Part shown: one piece after another, positions 37,301-45,406 of the stretch | How the letters are laid out: each line of letters opens with the position of its first letter | How positions within the stretch are numbered: position 1 is the stretch's first letter | DNA from: UBA1181 sp045617845 | GTDB lineage: Bacteria > Bacteroidota > Bacteroidia > Bacteroidales > Paludibacteraceae | Direction: 5' to 3' | Assembly (NCBI GenBank): GCA_045617845.1 | Contig: JAZLJL010000028.1 | Location: 1-64,000 of the forward strand | DNA length: 64,000 nt | Program-made: the position numbers and the translations under genes | Notes under the pieces: generated by a model | What the model saw: the letters and a program-made list of their open reading frames with translations, nothing else | Told to the model about the DNA's origin: nothing | The model's database searches: none

Positions 37301-37542
37301 GTCAACTCGTCCAAACCATCGACGGAGTTCAAACTATTCTCCAAATATTTCGTAACGTTCGTCTCCACCTCACTCGCATTGGCGCCAGCATAAGACGTCA
37401 TGACGGCGATGTAAGGAGGCTCGATTTCTGGGTACTGGTCGATAGGCAGCTTAATGTAAGCGAAGATACCCATCAACATGACGGCCACGAAAACCAAGAT
37501 AGACGTGACCGGTTTGTTAATCGCGGTTTTATATATACTCAT
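34330..37542 (-). CDS. RND-family (HAE1) efflux pump, inner-membrane subunit
   Basis: 1070 aa, the size of AcrB-type pumps. Twelve membrane segments and two large periplasmic loops. The proton-relay region is present: VGMVVDDAIVVLEN in TM4 (two Asp) and VGIVVKNGIVLVDYIN in TM10 (Lys). The N-terminus MSIYKTAINKPVTSILV is typical. It exports hydrophobic or amphipathic compounds with the adaptor and TolC-like partners encoded just upstream, across the whole envelope. It resembles the hydrophobic-compound branch more than the heavy-metal branch, which usually shows a distinct metal-relay methionine pattern. Confidence 0.95.
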   Translation of the reverse strand: MSIYKTAINKPVTSILVFVAVMLMGIFAYIKLPIDQYPEIEPPYIAVMTSYAGANASEVETNVTKYLENSLNSVDGLDELTSTSKDNISLVALEFEWGEELDDVVNDIRSYVDMTKDNLPSGCSNPLIIKFNSSSMPIIQFAVQAKESYPGLEKIMNDVVIPQLNRVEGVGNVTMSGEPDRYVYVEIDQKQLDAYGITLETVGSAVSGNNLNLSSGNVKMQKEQYALQVRSEYLESSEIADIVVTTMPDGKQIYVRDIATVRDTIKDLCLDEKMNGQEAVRLIISKQTGGNTVQICKDIHKELDKMKGSLPADVQIKEIYDSSTEIVNAIDSLKEAVLYAVFFVVLVVLFFLGKWRASVIIGLTIPISLLVAFLYLLGADSSLNIISLCSLSIAVGMVVDDAIVVLENITTHIERGSNPREASIYATNEVWVSVIATTLVIVAVFVPLTMLTGIAGIMFKELGWIVTIVCCTSTAVAISLVPMLCSKLLKAKKVEVDSEGNLVVEKKDHNKLSYENTVVRLLDKLDAAYANLLRWCLLNKKKTILGIVAFFGISLIPVFTGSIGTDFMATPDNGRLTVDVELLQGTRVEETAKFARMLEKRFMELVPETKNISTTCGANEDAGLSALFSSTRNNTIQMRFNADKKYTRERSIWEIAEVLRKEIASYPEVSDYKVAMSSGGGMGGQSTVDVEIYGYDFDITSSYAEKIKHVIESKIPTARNVDISRDDDRPELKIIVDKVKASRHGLTSATVSSFVRNRVNGMACGYLKEDGDEYNILVRLKEENRNSIDAIEDLSIPTAGGNVKLSEIATVEEYWGPPEITRKSRQRYLTVSVTPYETSLGELAEAVTKVLPEVEKPQEVSVLIGGSYEDQQESFQDMGLLLLIIVILVYVVMASQFESYAKPFIIMMAVPFAFSGVIWALFITDTYLDMIGALGCIMLVGIVVKNGIVLVDYINLMRDRGHELNEAIALSGQSRLRPVLMTAMTTVLGMLPMALATSDGSEMWVPMGIVVIGGLLVSTIVTLVVVPVLYGIMSRHGERDKEAEARSQYIFMDIKTDGKGRNMIESGNNN

Positions 37543-37571
37543 CTCTTAATTCAATTTTAGCGTTCCACCCA

Positions 37572-38753
37572 TTATTTCTTAATGTCCGATTTCTTGGCAT
37601 CAACGGAATCCTTCTTTTCTGCAGGAAGCGAAGCCTCAACCTCCTTTGCGGTATCTTCCGAGACGATTGCACCACCGTTAGACTTAGCGGCAGCCTCTTC
37701 CTCATAAGTAGTGTTCAAGATCTCCATTTGCACACCGTCGATCAAACGAGCTTGACCTTGGGTAACTACTTCGTCGCCTTCAACAACATCTTCGGAAAGG
37801 ATTTCGATGAAACGGTTGAAACGTTGTCCGATCTCAACAGTGAGACGTTTAGCAGTTCCGCCATTGTTCAAGAAGAGATAACGCTCGTTGGAACCAGTCA
37901 ACTTCAAGACTGACTGATAAGGAACAGCGAGCACCTTCACCTTTCCGACGTTAACAGAAGTATGCACATACATACCCGGACGGAGCTTCATGCTACCGTT
38001 AGGGATTCTAACCTTACATTGGAATGTATGGGTAGCGGCATCGATGGTAGGATAGATTGTCTCGATGGTAGCAGGGAATTTAGAATCAGGATAGATATCA
38101 GAAATGACATCCAACTTCATACCAGCCTTGATTTTAGGGAAATAAGCCTCAGGCACATCGATAATCGCCTTCAACATATTCAATTGAACAACGGTCAAAA
38201 TCGGTTTAGCACCGTTGAACAACTCTCCACTTTCATAGTTACGAGCAGAAACGACACCCGGGAAAGTAGCCTTAAAGTAAGTATTGTTCTGCAAGAACTC
38301 AACTTGCTGTTTAGCTTGGTCATAGCCCAACTTAGTCTTGTCGTAAACCTGTTGGGTAACGTTACCGCCAGCCATCAAGGCGTCCATACGCTTCATCTCC
38401 GTCTCAAGGTTAGAGAGGTTCAATTTTGCTTGGATCAATTGGTTCTGATCCATACGAACCAACAACTCACCGGCAGCCACATGGTCGCCGACATCCTTGA
38501 AACGTTTTTCGATGATACCAGTCAACGAAGGAGAGACGTTCATCGTCTCATATCCCTCAAGGACAGCTGTGCACTCAACGTTGCGTTCGATCTCCTGTTT
38601 GACGACAGGCTCTGTGCGGACTTTCTCAATCTTCAACTCTTCTTCGGCAGCCACATCGTTGCCTTTTTTCTTGTCGTTCTTACCACAAGACGACAAACCG
38701 ACCAAGGCCAAAACCATCATGGCCGTCCATCCCAATCTTACAACTTTCTTCAT
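37572..38753 (-). CDS. RND efflux periplasmic adaptor (membrane fusion protein), lipoprotein
   Basis: 393 aa. Lipoprotein signal peptide with lipobox VGLSSCGKN. Barrel-sandwich (lipoyl-like) halves GDHVAAGELLVRMDQNQ and FPGVVSARNYESGELFN bracket a short alpha-hairpin; a beta-barrel and membrane-proximal domain follow. C-terminal 50 residues are Lys/Ala/Glu-rich. Spaced 29 bp from the pump gene and 30 bp from the tolC-like gene. Confidence 0.93.
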   Translation of the reverse strand: MKKVVRLGWTAMMVLALVGLSSCGKNDKKKGNDVAAEEELKIEKVRTEPVVKQEIERNVECTAVLEGYETMNVSPSLTGIIEKRFKDVGDHVAAGELLVRMDQNQLIQAKLNLSNLETEMKRMDALMAGGNVTQQVYDKTKLGYDQAKQQVEFLQNNTYFKATFPGVVSARNYESGELFNGAKPILTVVQLNMLKAIIDVPEAYFPKIKAGMKLDVISDIYPDSKFPATIETIYPTIDAATHTFQCKVRIPNGSMKLRPGMYVHTSVNVGKVKVLAVPYQSVLKLTGSNERYLFLNNGGTAKRLTVEIGQRFNRFIEILSEDVVEGDEVVTQGQARLIDGVQMEILNTTYEEEAAAKSNGGAIVSEDTAKEVEASLPAEKKDSVDAKKSDIKK

Positions 38754-38783
38754 TTTATATATCTGTTTTTAATTATTATCGAA

Positions 38784-40109
38784 TTATTTATTCAAAAGGT
38801 TTTTCAACTCAACATGAGCGTTCACCATATCCAACAAAGCGTTGACATAAGTGTTTTGAGCGTTCACCAACTCCGTACCGGAAGTGGTCAACTGCATACT
38901 TGAAATCGTTCCATACTTGAACTTTTCGGAATTGCTTTTGAAAACGCGTTGCATCACACCGATATTGTCAGATTGGATTTGGTAGTTCTCATAAGCGGAA
39001 GTGAGGTTGTATCTCAACTGTCTCGCTTGGACACCAAGTTGTTGTTCCTTATCCTCCATATCGTTCAAAGACTTAGCATAATCCATTTTTGCGCTACGCA
39101 CGTCGGCCCAACGGCTGCCGGATGACCAAATAGGCACATTCAACTTGAAACCGATCGTGTGAGGAGGCACCATATTCATACCCTCATCAGCAGGGAATGC
39201 CTTGTTGGCATAATTGTAGAAGAGAGAGAAATTAGGGACATAAGCCATTTTACTCAACGTCAGTTGTTTTTTCGAGATTTCCAATGATTTTCTCTGAATC
39301 ATATAATCGAAATTCCGATTCATATTCAAGTCCTCGCCCATCAATTCCAAAATAGACTCAGGATTGATCACATCCTCCAAACGTTGGGTAAGCGCAATCT
39401 CCACATCAGGATCCGCACCAGTCATCAAACGGATAGAATTATACAGCACCTCAATTCCACGGGAGGTTTGATTAAGCGCACTATTCATGGAAGAGACCTG
39501 GATAGCAATCTGATCGGCGTCATTTTGTTCCGCCGCGCCAGCCTTCACCGCATTGAGGGTCATCTTATGAAGGTTGTTCAGATTTTCAAGATTCATGGAC
39601 AAAAGTTCCTTCGTCTTCTCCAATGCCAAGATGTTGACGTATGATTTCTCGATGCTTGCCACAACCACCTGATCTGTTTTACCCGTTGCGATCATGGACA
39701 ACTCCTTCGCCAATTTTGCCACCTTAACCCCAACAATCTGGGAACCACTCACCGTAGCTGTAGCTGTAGCGCCGAATTCGAAATAAGGAGGGTTTTTTAA
39801 TTCTTGACCCATCAAATCACTTTTCTTGTCAAAAAAATTGTTGTAGCCAACAGATCCGCTCACCTGCGGCAACATGCTCGCAATAGCCTTCCAACGAGCT
39901 GCCTCCGCCTTCTGCACGTCATACGAAGCGTTCTTGATCGTACGGTTGTGATCCAAAGCATACCTTTTCGCCTCATCCAAAGACAACTCCAACTTCGAGT
40001 TCTCCTGTGCGACCGCTACTGAATCAGCGGTCTGAGCGAATGCCGGAGCGCCTAACGCCAACGAAAGCGCCAACAAACATTCTGCCTTTCCAATTACAGT
40101 TTTCATCAT
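38784..40109 (-). CDS. TolC-like outer membrane efflux protein
   Basis: 441 aa with signal peptide (ALSLALGAPAFAQ cleavage region) and two outer-membrane-efflux repeats made of long amphipathic helices (LSLDEAKRYALDHNRTIK and the later NGTISSMQLTTSGTELV-type segment). It forms the outer-membrane channel for the neighbouring RND pump. First ATG at 40109 is followed by a second Met; either is possible. Confidence 0.9.
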   Translation of the reverse strand: MMKTVIGKAECLLALSLALGAPAFAQTADSVAVAQENSKLELSLDEAKRYALDHNRTIKNASYDVQKAEAARWKAIASMLPQVSGSVGYNNFFDKKSDLMGQELKNPPYFEFGATATATVSGSQIVGVKVAKLAKELSMIATGKTDQVVVASIEKSYVNILALEKTKELLSMNLENLNNLHKMTLNAVKAGAAEQNDADQIAIQVSSMNSALNQTSRGIEVLYNSIRLMTGADPDVEIALTQRLEDVINPESILELMGEDLNMNRNFDYMIQRKSLEISKKQLTLSKMAYVPNFSLFYNYANKAFPADEGMNMVPPHTIGFKLNVPIWSSGSRWADVRSAKMDYAKSLNDMEDKEQQLGVQARQLRYNLTSAYENYQIQSDNIGVMQRVFKSNSEKFKYGTISSMQLTTSGTELVNAQNTYVNALLDMVNAHVELKNLLNK

Positions 40110-40145
40110 ATTTATGTTACATTAATTATTATTCAATTTATTCAA

Positions 40146-40766
40146 TCAATCGCGCATGGCTTCGCTGCCTAGAAGATTATCAATCAACGCCAATCCTTTC
40201 TCCGTCGCCACCCCGCGGAAATAGACATTGCACAAAATCCGGAGAATCTCCGAGGACGGCGTGCGCACATAATCGTAGGAGTCAGGGGAACGCATCGAAC
40301 CCAACATCTCGTAATAAAGTTCAGCCAACACATCAGGGGAAAAAGACCTAATGATATGTCCGTCACGCTGCGCATCTATAATGAGATTCTTAAAATGGTC
40401 GATTTGCGCTTTTTTATTCAATTTCACGTTCTTGATGATATCAGGAAACATCGCCTCGGAATCCGTGAAAAAATTCACATTGACTTTCCTTAGAACGGAA
40501 ACACTATACTTGAACATCTCCAAAAGATAGGAGAACGTGTTTGCCGTCGTATTCTTCAACTCGCTCCTTTTTTCGTCCATATCGGACTTAAAGCAAGAAA
40601 GGCATTCGGCCACCAAAGCCTCCTTATCGGCGAAATGCTCATATATGGTACGTTTAGACACAGACAATGAACCGGCGATCTTATCCATCGTCACCGATTT
40701 AATTCCCTGAGCCATGAACATTTCCAAAGCCCCTCTTACTATTTTTTCCTTGCTTTCCGCGCTCAT
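40146..40766 (-). CDS. TetR-family transcriptional regulator of the efflux operon
   Basis: 206 aa from ATG at 40766; the in-frame upstream ATG at 40820 overlaps the promoter region and is rejected. The N-terminal HTH is clear: KIVRGALEMFMAQG, SVTMDKIAGSLSVSKRTIYEHFADKEALV. The C-terminal half is a divergent ligand domain. It is the first gene of a run with tolC, adaptor, pump and PII-like genes, and a 9-8-9 inverted repeat upstream fits autoregulation. Confidence 0.9.
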   Translation of the reverse strand: MSAESKEKIVRGALEMFMAQGIKSVTMDKIAGSLSVSKRTIYEHFADKEALVAECLSCFKSDMDEKRSELKNTTANTFSYLLEMFKYSVSVLRKVNVNFFTDSEAMFPDIIKNVKLNKKAQIDHFKNLIIDAQRDGHIIRSFSPDVLAELYYEMLGSMRSPDSYDYVRTPSSEILRILCNVYFRGVATEKGLALIDNLLGSEAMRD

Positions 40767-40830
40767 AATTAATACTAAAAAACAGTCGTCAGGAATGGAG
40801 TTGTCCCCACAACATTCCATTTTTACTCCG

Positions 40831-40869
40831 CAAAGGTAGCAAGAAAACTTTTGAAACGAAAAAAGTTTT
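40831..40869 (-). promoter_or_regulatory. Promoter and candidate TetR operator of the efflux operon
   Basis: A -7 TACCTTTG (minus strand, 40838-40831) lies 65 bp before the TetR start. Overlapping the expected -33 region is a perfect inverted repeat, AAAACTTTT (40844-40852), 8 bp, AAAAGTTTT (40861-40869). Its size and position fit a dimeric TetR operator that would block RNA polymerase. Confidence 0.55.
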
Positions 40870-40910
40870 GGCAGTTTTTATATTTTTTAACATATTTTTT
40901 AAGAACAAAA

Positions 40911-40935
40911 AAGGCGTTCCTGAAAAGAACGCCTT
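40911..40935 (-). terminator. Terminator of the C_GCAxxG_C_C gene
   Basis: Perfect 9-bp stem AAGGCGTTC / GAACGCCTT with a 7-nt loop; the minus strand then has six T. It lies 41 bp after the stop of the gene at 40976. Confidence 0.85.
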
Positions 40936-40975
40936 ATTAAATGATAGCCGATATGTTAAAAACGGAAATGGCTTT

Positions 40976-41434
40976 TTAGAGATGTTTATCAGCCCAAATC
41001 TTAGCGGCAGCCGCCACGATTTCGACGCAAGGGCGCTTCGCATAATATGCGGCATTACGTTCGGCAGGTTGGGGAGACTCCTTCAAATCCTTATCCAAGC
41101 CCAAAAGGTCGCGACATTTCAAGAAACCATTCGCCTGCTTAAAATCCTCAGCCAGCTCTTGAACGATACGATAATTCTCTCCTTTAGCAGCCGCATCTTT
41201 CGGATCTGTGGATCCATATTTGAGACCAGCCAAAAGGAAAATGCCACATGCCGCACCGCACGTCTCGCGCATCCGGCCAATTCCACCACCAAAAGAGGCG
41301 GAAACTTTCAACGCCTGTTCTTCGGTCATACCATACAAATCAGCAAAAGCCGCCACAACAGATTGCGAACAATTGAACCCGCTCTTGAAAAGTTCTTTCG
41401 CCCGTTCAATTCTTTTCTCTATATCTCTTTCCAT
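40976..41434 (-). CDS. C_GCAxxG_C_C-family protein
   Basis: 152 aa. A Cys near the N-terminus in SGFNCSQSVVAAFAD, the family motif ETCGAACGIFLLAG, and later Cys in LKCRDLLGLD and KRPCVEIVAAA give the conserved cysteine set. The family is small, cytoplasmic and presumed redox-active, but its reaction is not established. Promoter -7 TATATTTG at 41606-41599 on the same strand. Confidence 0.88.
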   Translation of the reverse strand: MERDIEKRIERAKELFKSGFNCSQSVVAAFADLYGMTEEQALKVSASFGGGIGRMRETCGAACGIFLLAGLKYGSTDPKDAAAKGENYRIVQELAEDFKQANGFLKCRDLLGLDKDLKESPQPAERNAAYYAKRPCVEIVAAAAKIWADKHL

Positions 41435-41598
41435 TTTTTATATTATTTATTACTTCAAAAACCTGTATTACAATCACTTAATAACCAGTTGAAAATAACT
41501 CAACGAAACACATCTTCCCAATCATAAAAAACGCATAATAATACATATCGCTCAAAAAACGCAAAAAAAATATCACAATTTATTTTTTCTTCGCATTA

Positions 41599-41606
41599 CA
41601 AATATA
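41599..41606 (-). promoter_or_regulatory. -7 element before the C_GCAxxG_C_C gene
   Basis: Minus-strand TATATTTG, exact TAnnTTTG, 165 bp from the ATG; -33 box unclear. Confidence 0.35.
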
Positions 41607-41700
41607 TATTATTGCAAAGGAACGGGAACTACATAAATGTAGAAGGAAGTGCCCAGAAAATCGTATTCAAAATGTTACGAATCAGAGCATTATAAAAAAA

Positions 41701-41727
41701 TAAAGGAGAAACAAAGTTTCTCCTTTA
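41701..41727 (-). terminator. Terminator directly after the tRNA gene
   Basis: Perfect 12-bp stem TAAAGGAGAAAC / GTTTCTCCTTTA, loop of 3 nt, then TTTTTTT on the minus strand. Only 2 bp separate it from the tRNA 3' end. Confidence 0.9.
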
Positions 41728-41729
41728 CG

Positions 41730-41804
41730 TGGGCCCAACAGGGCTTGAACCTGTGACCCCCTGATTATGAGTCAGGTGCTACTAACCAACTGAGCTATGG
41801 GCCC
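41730..41804 (-). tRNA. tRNA with CAT anticodon (Met elongator or Ile2)
   Basis: 75-nt cloverleaf: acceptor GGGCCCA/TGGGCCC, anticodon loop CTCATAA in a CCTGA/TCAGG stem, T arm ACAGGTTCAAGCCCTGT. The anticodon CAT can be elongator Met or the lysidine-modified Ile2 tRNA; sequence alone does not separate them. The D stem is imperfect: the usual GCTC/GAGC pairing is broken because the gene reads TTAGTAGCA, with one extra base. CCA is not encoded (3' end reads AC). Confidence 0.93.
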
Positions 41805-41828
41805 TGCTTGCAATTAACAAAAAAACGT

Positions 41829-41836
41829 TAACTTTG
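41829..41836 (+). promoter_or_regulatory. -7 element of the ribF promoter
   Basis: Plus-strand TAACTTTG, with a partial -33 (CTTG, 18 bp upstream at 41807-41810), 67 bp before the ribF ATG. It overlaps the tRNA promoter region, so the two face each other. Confidence 0.45.
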
Positions 41837-41847
41837 CAAAACGAAGG

Positions 41848-41878
41848 CAAAAGTAGTATTTTGTCTTTAAAGTACAAA
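41848..41878 (-). promoter_or_regulatory. Promoter of the tRNA gene
   Basis: Minus-strand TTTG (41878-41875), exactly 19 bp, TACTTTTG (41855-41848): exact consensus, 44 bp before the tRNA 5' end. Confidence 0.8.
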
Positions 41879-41902
41879 ATATTCGTTTAAAAAAAGAAGA
41901 AG

Positions 41903-42829
41903 ATGGAATTGATAGAAGCAACTGGAATGGCAGGTAAAGAAGGGCTTGCTCTCACAATCGGGTTCTTTGACGGTGTGCACCATGGACACCAGTTTTTAGC
42001 GGAGCAATTAGCCAAAGTGGCTAAAAGCGAAGGTTTAAAATCGGCGATACTGACTTTCTGGCCACACCCTAGGATTATCCTCCACGAAGCTTACCAACCT
42101 AAATTGCTCAATACCCATGAAGAGAAGCTGGAGCTATTGACCAAACTGCCGGTCGACTACTGCATCCAGATGGAATTCACGACAGAGGTTTCCAACTTAA
42201 GCGCACACGACTTCATGGAGAAGGTGCTTAGGGACAAGCTCAACGTCAAACATCTTCTTATCGGCTACGACCACCGCTTCGGCAAAAACCGCGAAGAAGG
42301 TTTCGACGACTACTGCGCATACGGAGAAGAACTTGGCATGACCGTCACCAGAGCCGAACCTTACGAGGAAAACGACTTCACCATCAGTTCCTCCTTCATC
42401 CGTAACCTGCTGGACGTGGGAGACATCGAATTGGCCAACAAATACCTTGGCTACAGATACAACATTTCCGGAACGGTCATCCGCGGCAAACAAAACGGAA
42501 GGAAACTCGGATTCCCTACCGCTAACATCGAACCTGAAATAGAGAACAAATGCATTCCTTGCTTCGGCGTATTCGCCGTGAAAGTAAACGTGAAGGGCGG
42601 AAACTATAACGGTGTCGCTTGCATCGGCACACGGCCGACATTCGGAGGCGGAGAAATCTCCATCGAAGTGAACATCTTCGATTTCGACGACGACATCTAC
42701 GGAGAAAAAATCAACATGCAATTCATCCATAAACTCAGGGCACAAAACAAATTCTGTACCATAGATGACCTGAGGAACGCCATCAGCGAAGATAGGGTCA
42801 AGGCGAAAGAGATATTGGAGAAACTGTAA
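41903..42829 (+). CDS. ribF: Bifunctional riboflavin kinase / FAD synthetase
   Basis: 308 aa. FAD synthetase part: GFFDGVHHGHQFL (nucleotidylyltransferase HxGH) and the FTISSSFIRNLL segment. Riboflavin kinase part (about 180-308): SGTVIRGKQNGRKLGFPTANIEPE. It converts riboflavin to FMN and FAD. Full length, cytoplasmic, first gene of the plus-strand series that follows. Confidence 0.96.
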   Translation: MELIEATGMAGKEGLALTIGFFDGVHHGHQFLAEQLAKVAKSEGLKSAILTFWPHPRIILHEAYQPKLLNTHEEKLELLTKLPVDYCIQMEFTTEVSNLSAHDFMEKVLRDKLNVKHLLIGYDHRFGKNREEGFDDYCAYGEELGMTVTRAEPYEENDFTISSSFIRNLLDVGDIELANKYLGYRYNISGTVIRGKQNGRKLGFPTANIEPEIENKCIPCFGVFAVKVNVKGGNYNGVACIGTRPTFGGGEISIEVNIFDFDDDIYGEKINMQFIHKLRAQNKFCTIDDLRNAISEDRVKAKEILEKL

Positions 42830-42896
42830 TCAACCAACAATAAACTAAATGTTTTTCTCGTTATCCCATTAGTAAAATTAATTTTTAGGGTATATA

Positions 42897-44336
42897 ATGA
42901 AGATTACATTTCTCGTTCCCCCTTCGTTGGACAAGGAACTGCCGGCCGAGCGTACAGCTGGCTGCACCCGAATGGTATATCCTATGCCCAATATATACGA
43001 GCTCATCGTAGCCGCCGTATTGGAAAGGGATGGGCATGAAGTCCATTACGAAGACTTCGTCATCAGCGAAAGAACGCCTAAGGACTTGATCGAATTCCTA
43101 AAGAATGACGATAGCGAATGTTATGCGCTCTGGTGCGTAAACCTATCCTTACAGACAGACGCAGCCCTCATCGACATCATCCGCGAAGCTAAGCCTCAGA
43201 CATGGATAATCACGATGGGACCGGGCGTCACTTACTACACCGACAAACTTCTGAAAGACGAACGCATCCTTGTTGTACGCGGGGAACCGGAATTAAGCGT
43301 CTCGGAAACAATCAAAGCGATAAATGCAGGAAGCGACCTAAACGAGGTGAAGGGAATCTCCCGAATGGTCGACGGCAAAACCAAACATAATCCGACCAGG
43401 GAACTACTCAAGGATTTGGACGAACTACCCTTCCCTGCCCGTCACTTCATCGAACAATATACCTACACCAACCCGAAGCTAAAACGTCACCCTTATACGA
43501 CACTTCTCACCAGCCGCAACTGTCCGTTCCATTGCATCTATTGCGTGCCGAGTTCACTGACGTTCGCCAGGGAGATTGAAAACAAAAGGGAAACGGGCAA
43601 GAAACCTTTCATCTCATACCGCTCAGTCGAGAATGTCATCGAAGAGATCGACATGCTAGCGGCGAAAGGATACAAAGCGATCTGCTTCATAGACGACAAC
43701 TTCATCATCAACGCCAAAAGGCTACGCCCAATCTGCGACTGCTTGAAAAAACACAATATCGTTTGGGGATGCCAAGCACGCGCGGACGCCATCAACGAAG
43801 AGATTGCTGAAATACTCTCAGACGCTAATTGCCAATACGTGGACTTAGGCGTGGAGAGCTTCAACGACGACATCTTGGAATACATACACAAAGGCATCAC
43901 ATCACAACAGATTTTCGAGGGAATCGACATTTTAAAAAGACACAAAGTGCCTGTAAAATTGAACATTCTCATCGGGACAAGTCCGCTAGAAACAAAGGAA
44001 ACGATTAAAGACACCTTGAAAAAAGCGAAAGAACTGAAAGTGGAACAGGTGATGTTCAACATCGTGGCCCCATTCCCGGGAACTGAATTCTATGAGATAG
44101 CGAAGAAAAATAATTGGATAAAGGGCGGCGACTATAAACCGACCGATGTCCAACACAACTCCATCATCAACTACCCGAACCTTTCGAGCGAAGAGATGGA
44201 ACGTTTACTTTTCTGGAATAACGTGGGTTTCTTCCTACGGCCGTCTTTCATCATCAAGAATATCAAAAAGTTCAATTCTTGGACCGACTTCCGCATCGCG
44301 CTCACCGCATTGAGAAGAAAATTATTCCACTTCTAA
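42897..44336 (+). CDS. Radical SAM protein with B12-binding-type N-terminal domain
   Basis: 479 aa. Residues 1-150 look like a cobalamin-binding/Rossmann domain of the class found in BchE- and hopanoid-type enzymes (MKITFLVPPSLDKELPAER). The radical SAM cluster motif is SRNCPFHCIYCVPSS around residue 205. The last part ends in a basic helix-rich tail. The family performs methylations or ring rearrangements on lipids or cofactors; substrate unknown. The next gene, a glycosyltransferase, overlaps it by one base (TAATG), so both are likely made together. Confidence 0.85.
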   Translation: MKITFLVPPSLDKELPAERTAGCTRMVYPMPNIYELIVAAVLERDGHEVHYEDFVISERTPKDLIEFLKNDDSECYALWCVNLSLQTDAALIDIIREAKPQTWIITMGPGVTYYTDKLLKDERILVVRGEPELSVSETIKAINAGSDLNEVKGISRMVDGKTKHNPTRELLKDLDELPFPARHFIEQYTYTNPKLKRHPYTTLLTSRNCPFHCIYCVPSSLTFAREIENKRETGKKPFISYRSVENVIEEIDMLAAKGYKAICFIDDNFIINAKRLRPICDCLKKHNIVWGCQARADAINEEIAEILSDANCQYVDLGVESFNDDILEYIHKGITSQQIFEGIDILKRHKVPVKLNILIGTSPLETKETIKDTLKKAKELKVEQVMFNIVAPFPGTEFYEIAKKNNWIKGGDYKPTDVQHNSIINYPNLSSEEMERLLFWNNVGFFLRPSFIIKNIKKFNSWTDFRIALTALRRKLFHF

Positions 44337-45151
44337 TGAACAAATCTCTTTCCGTCATCGTCATAACATGGAACGCGGAGAAGGACGTCGCGCCTTGTCT
44401 CCATTCCATCGTGGAATCGACGGAAGGAATTGCCACGGAAATCATCGTCGTGGACAACGGCTCCACGGACGCTACCATCCGTTTGCTGGAGGAGTTCAAC
44501 GAAACCGTGAAAATCACTAAATTAAACGAGAACAAAGGCGTCGCCGCAGCACGCAACATCGCCTTAAAACAAGCGTCGAACGAAGTGGTTTGGATTTTAG
44601 ACGTCGATACTATCGTGAACCGCGAGGCGACGGAAGCGATGACCGATTATATCGTCGGACATGAGGAATGCGGACTCTGCGCCTGCAAACTGACCGATGC
44701 GGAAGGCAATGTGCAAGAGAGTTGCAGGAAACTGCCTTGGCCGAAATACAAAGTGCTCAACTGGCTCGCCGCCCCACAAAGGAAGAAACACTTTCCGAAG
44801 AAGATTTCGGATTGGATAAGCATCCAAAACGAAGAGCAGTTCTACCACAAGGAATTATCGATGGAAACGCCTTTTTCCGTGGAATACACCATCGGCGCCT
44901 GCCAGATGTTCAGAAGGGAAATCATCGATGAAATCGGCTATTTGGATGAAAAAATCTTTTACGGGCCGGAGGATGCGGACTTCTGCCAACGCATCTCGAA
45001 AAAAGGCAAACACATCGTCGTGTTGCCACAAGTGAAAATCATCCACCATTACAATAGATTATCCCAGAAAAAACTTCTTTCCCAAACTACTTGGAAACAC
45101 CTAAAAGGATTAGCGCATTTCTACCTGAAGCAAAGGGGAACTAAGAGGTAA
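44336..45151 (+). CDS. GT2-family glycosyltransferase
   Basis: 271 aa from ATG at 44336 (the ORF extends to 44279 in-frame but overlaps the previous gene). N-terminal LSVIVITWNAEKDVAPCLHS and VVDNGSTDATIRLL are GT-A nucleotide-sugar motifs; LDVDT acts as the DXD-type segment. Later the GPEDADFCQRISKKG motif is common in rhamnosyl- and similar transferases. Linked to the radical SAM gene; may glycosylate the same lipid or a surface glycan. The 3' end runs into a purine-rich repeat. Confidence 0.9.
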   Translation: MNKSLSVIVITWNAEKDVAPCLHSIVESTEGIATEIIVVDNGSTDATIRLLEEFNETVKITKLNENKGVAAARNIALKQASNEVVWILDVDTIVNREATEAMTDYIVGHEECGLCACKLTDAEGNVQESCRKLPWPKYKVLNWLAAPQRKKHFPKKISDWISIQNEEQFYHKELSMETPFSVEYTIGACQMFRREIIDEIGYLDEKIFYGPEDADFCQRISKKGKHIVVLPQVKIIHHYNRLSQKKLLSQTTWKHLKGLAHFYLKQRGTKR

Positions 45152-45191
45152 GAATTAAGAGGTAAGAGGTAAAAGGTAAGAATTAAGAAGT
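45142..45191 (+). repeat. Purine-rich imperfect tandem repeat (AAGAATTAAGAGGT type)
   Basis: The units AAGAGGTAAGAATT and close variants repeat about three times; the glycosyltransferase stop codon is inside the first unit. Complement-strand relatives occur at 48459-48488 and 54856-54887. Confidence 0.6.
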
Positions 45192-45406
45192 AGGGCGTAT
45201 CGGCATAAGGCGCATAACCTATGAACAAAAATCAATACATCTCCACAGACTGCAATCTATCAGCAATTTTCATCGAATATTCATAACAAAAATTTCACAT
45301 TCATTATCTTTTATAAAACAATCTATTATCATTAAAAAATTATCTATATTTATCATTGAAATTTTGTTGTGCTATAATTTAAATTAAATTATTAAAAATC
45401 AAGGAG

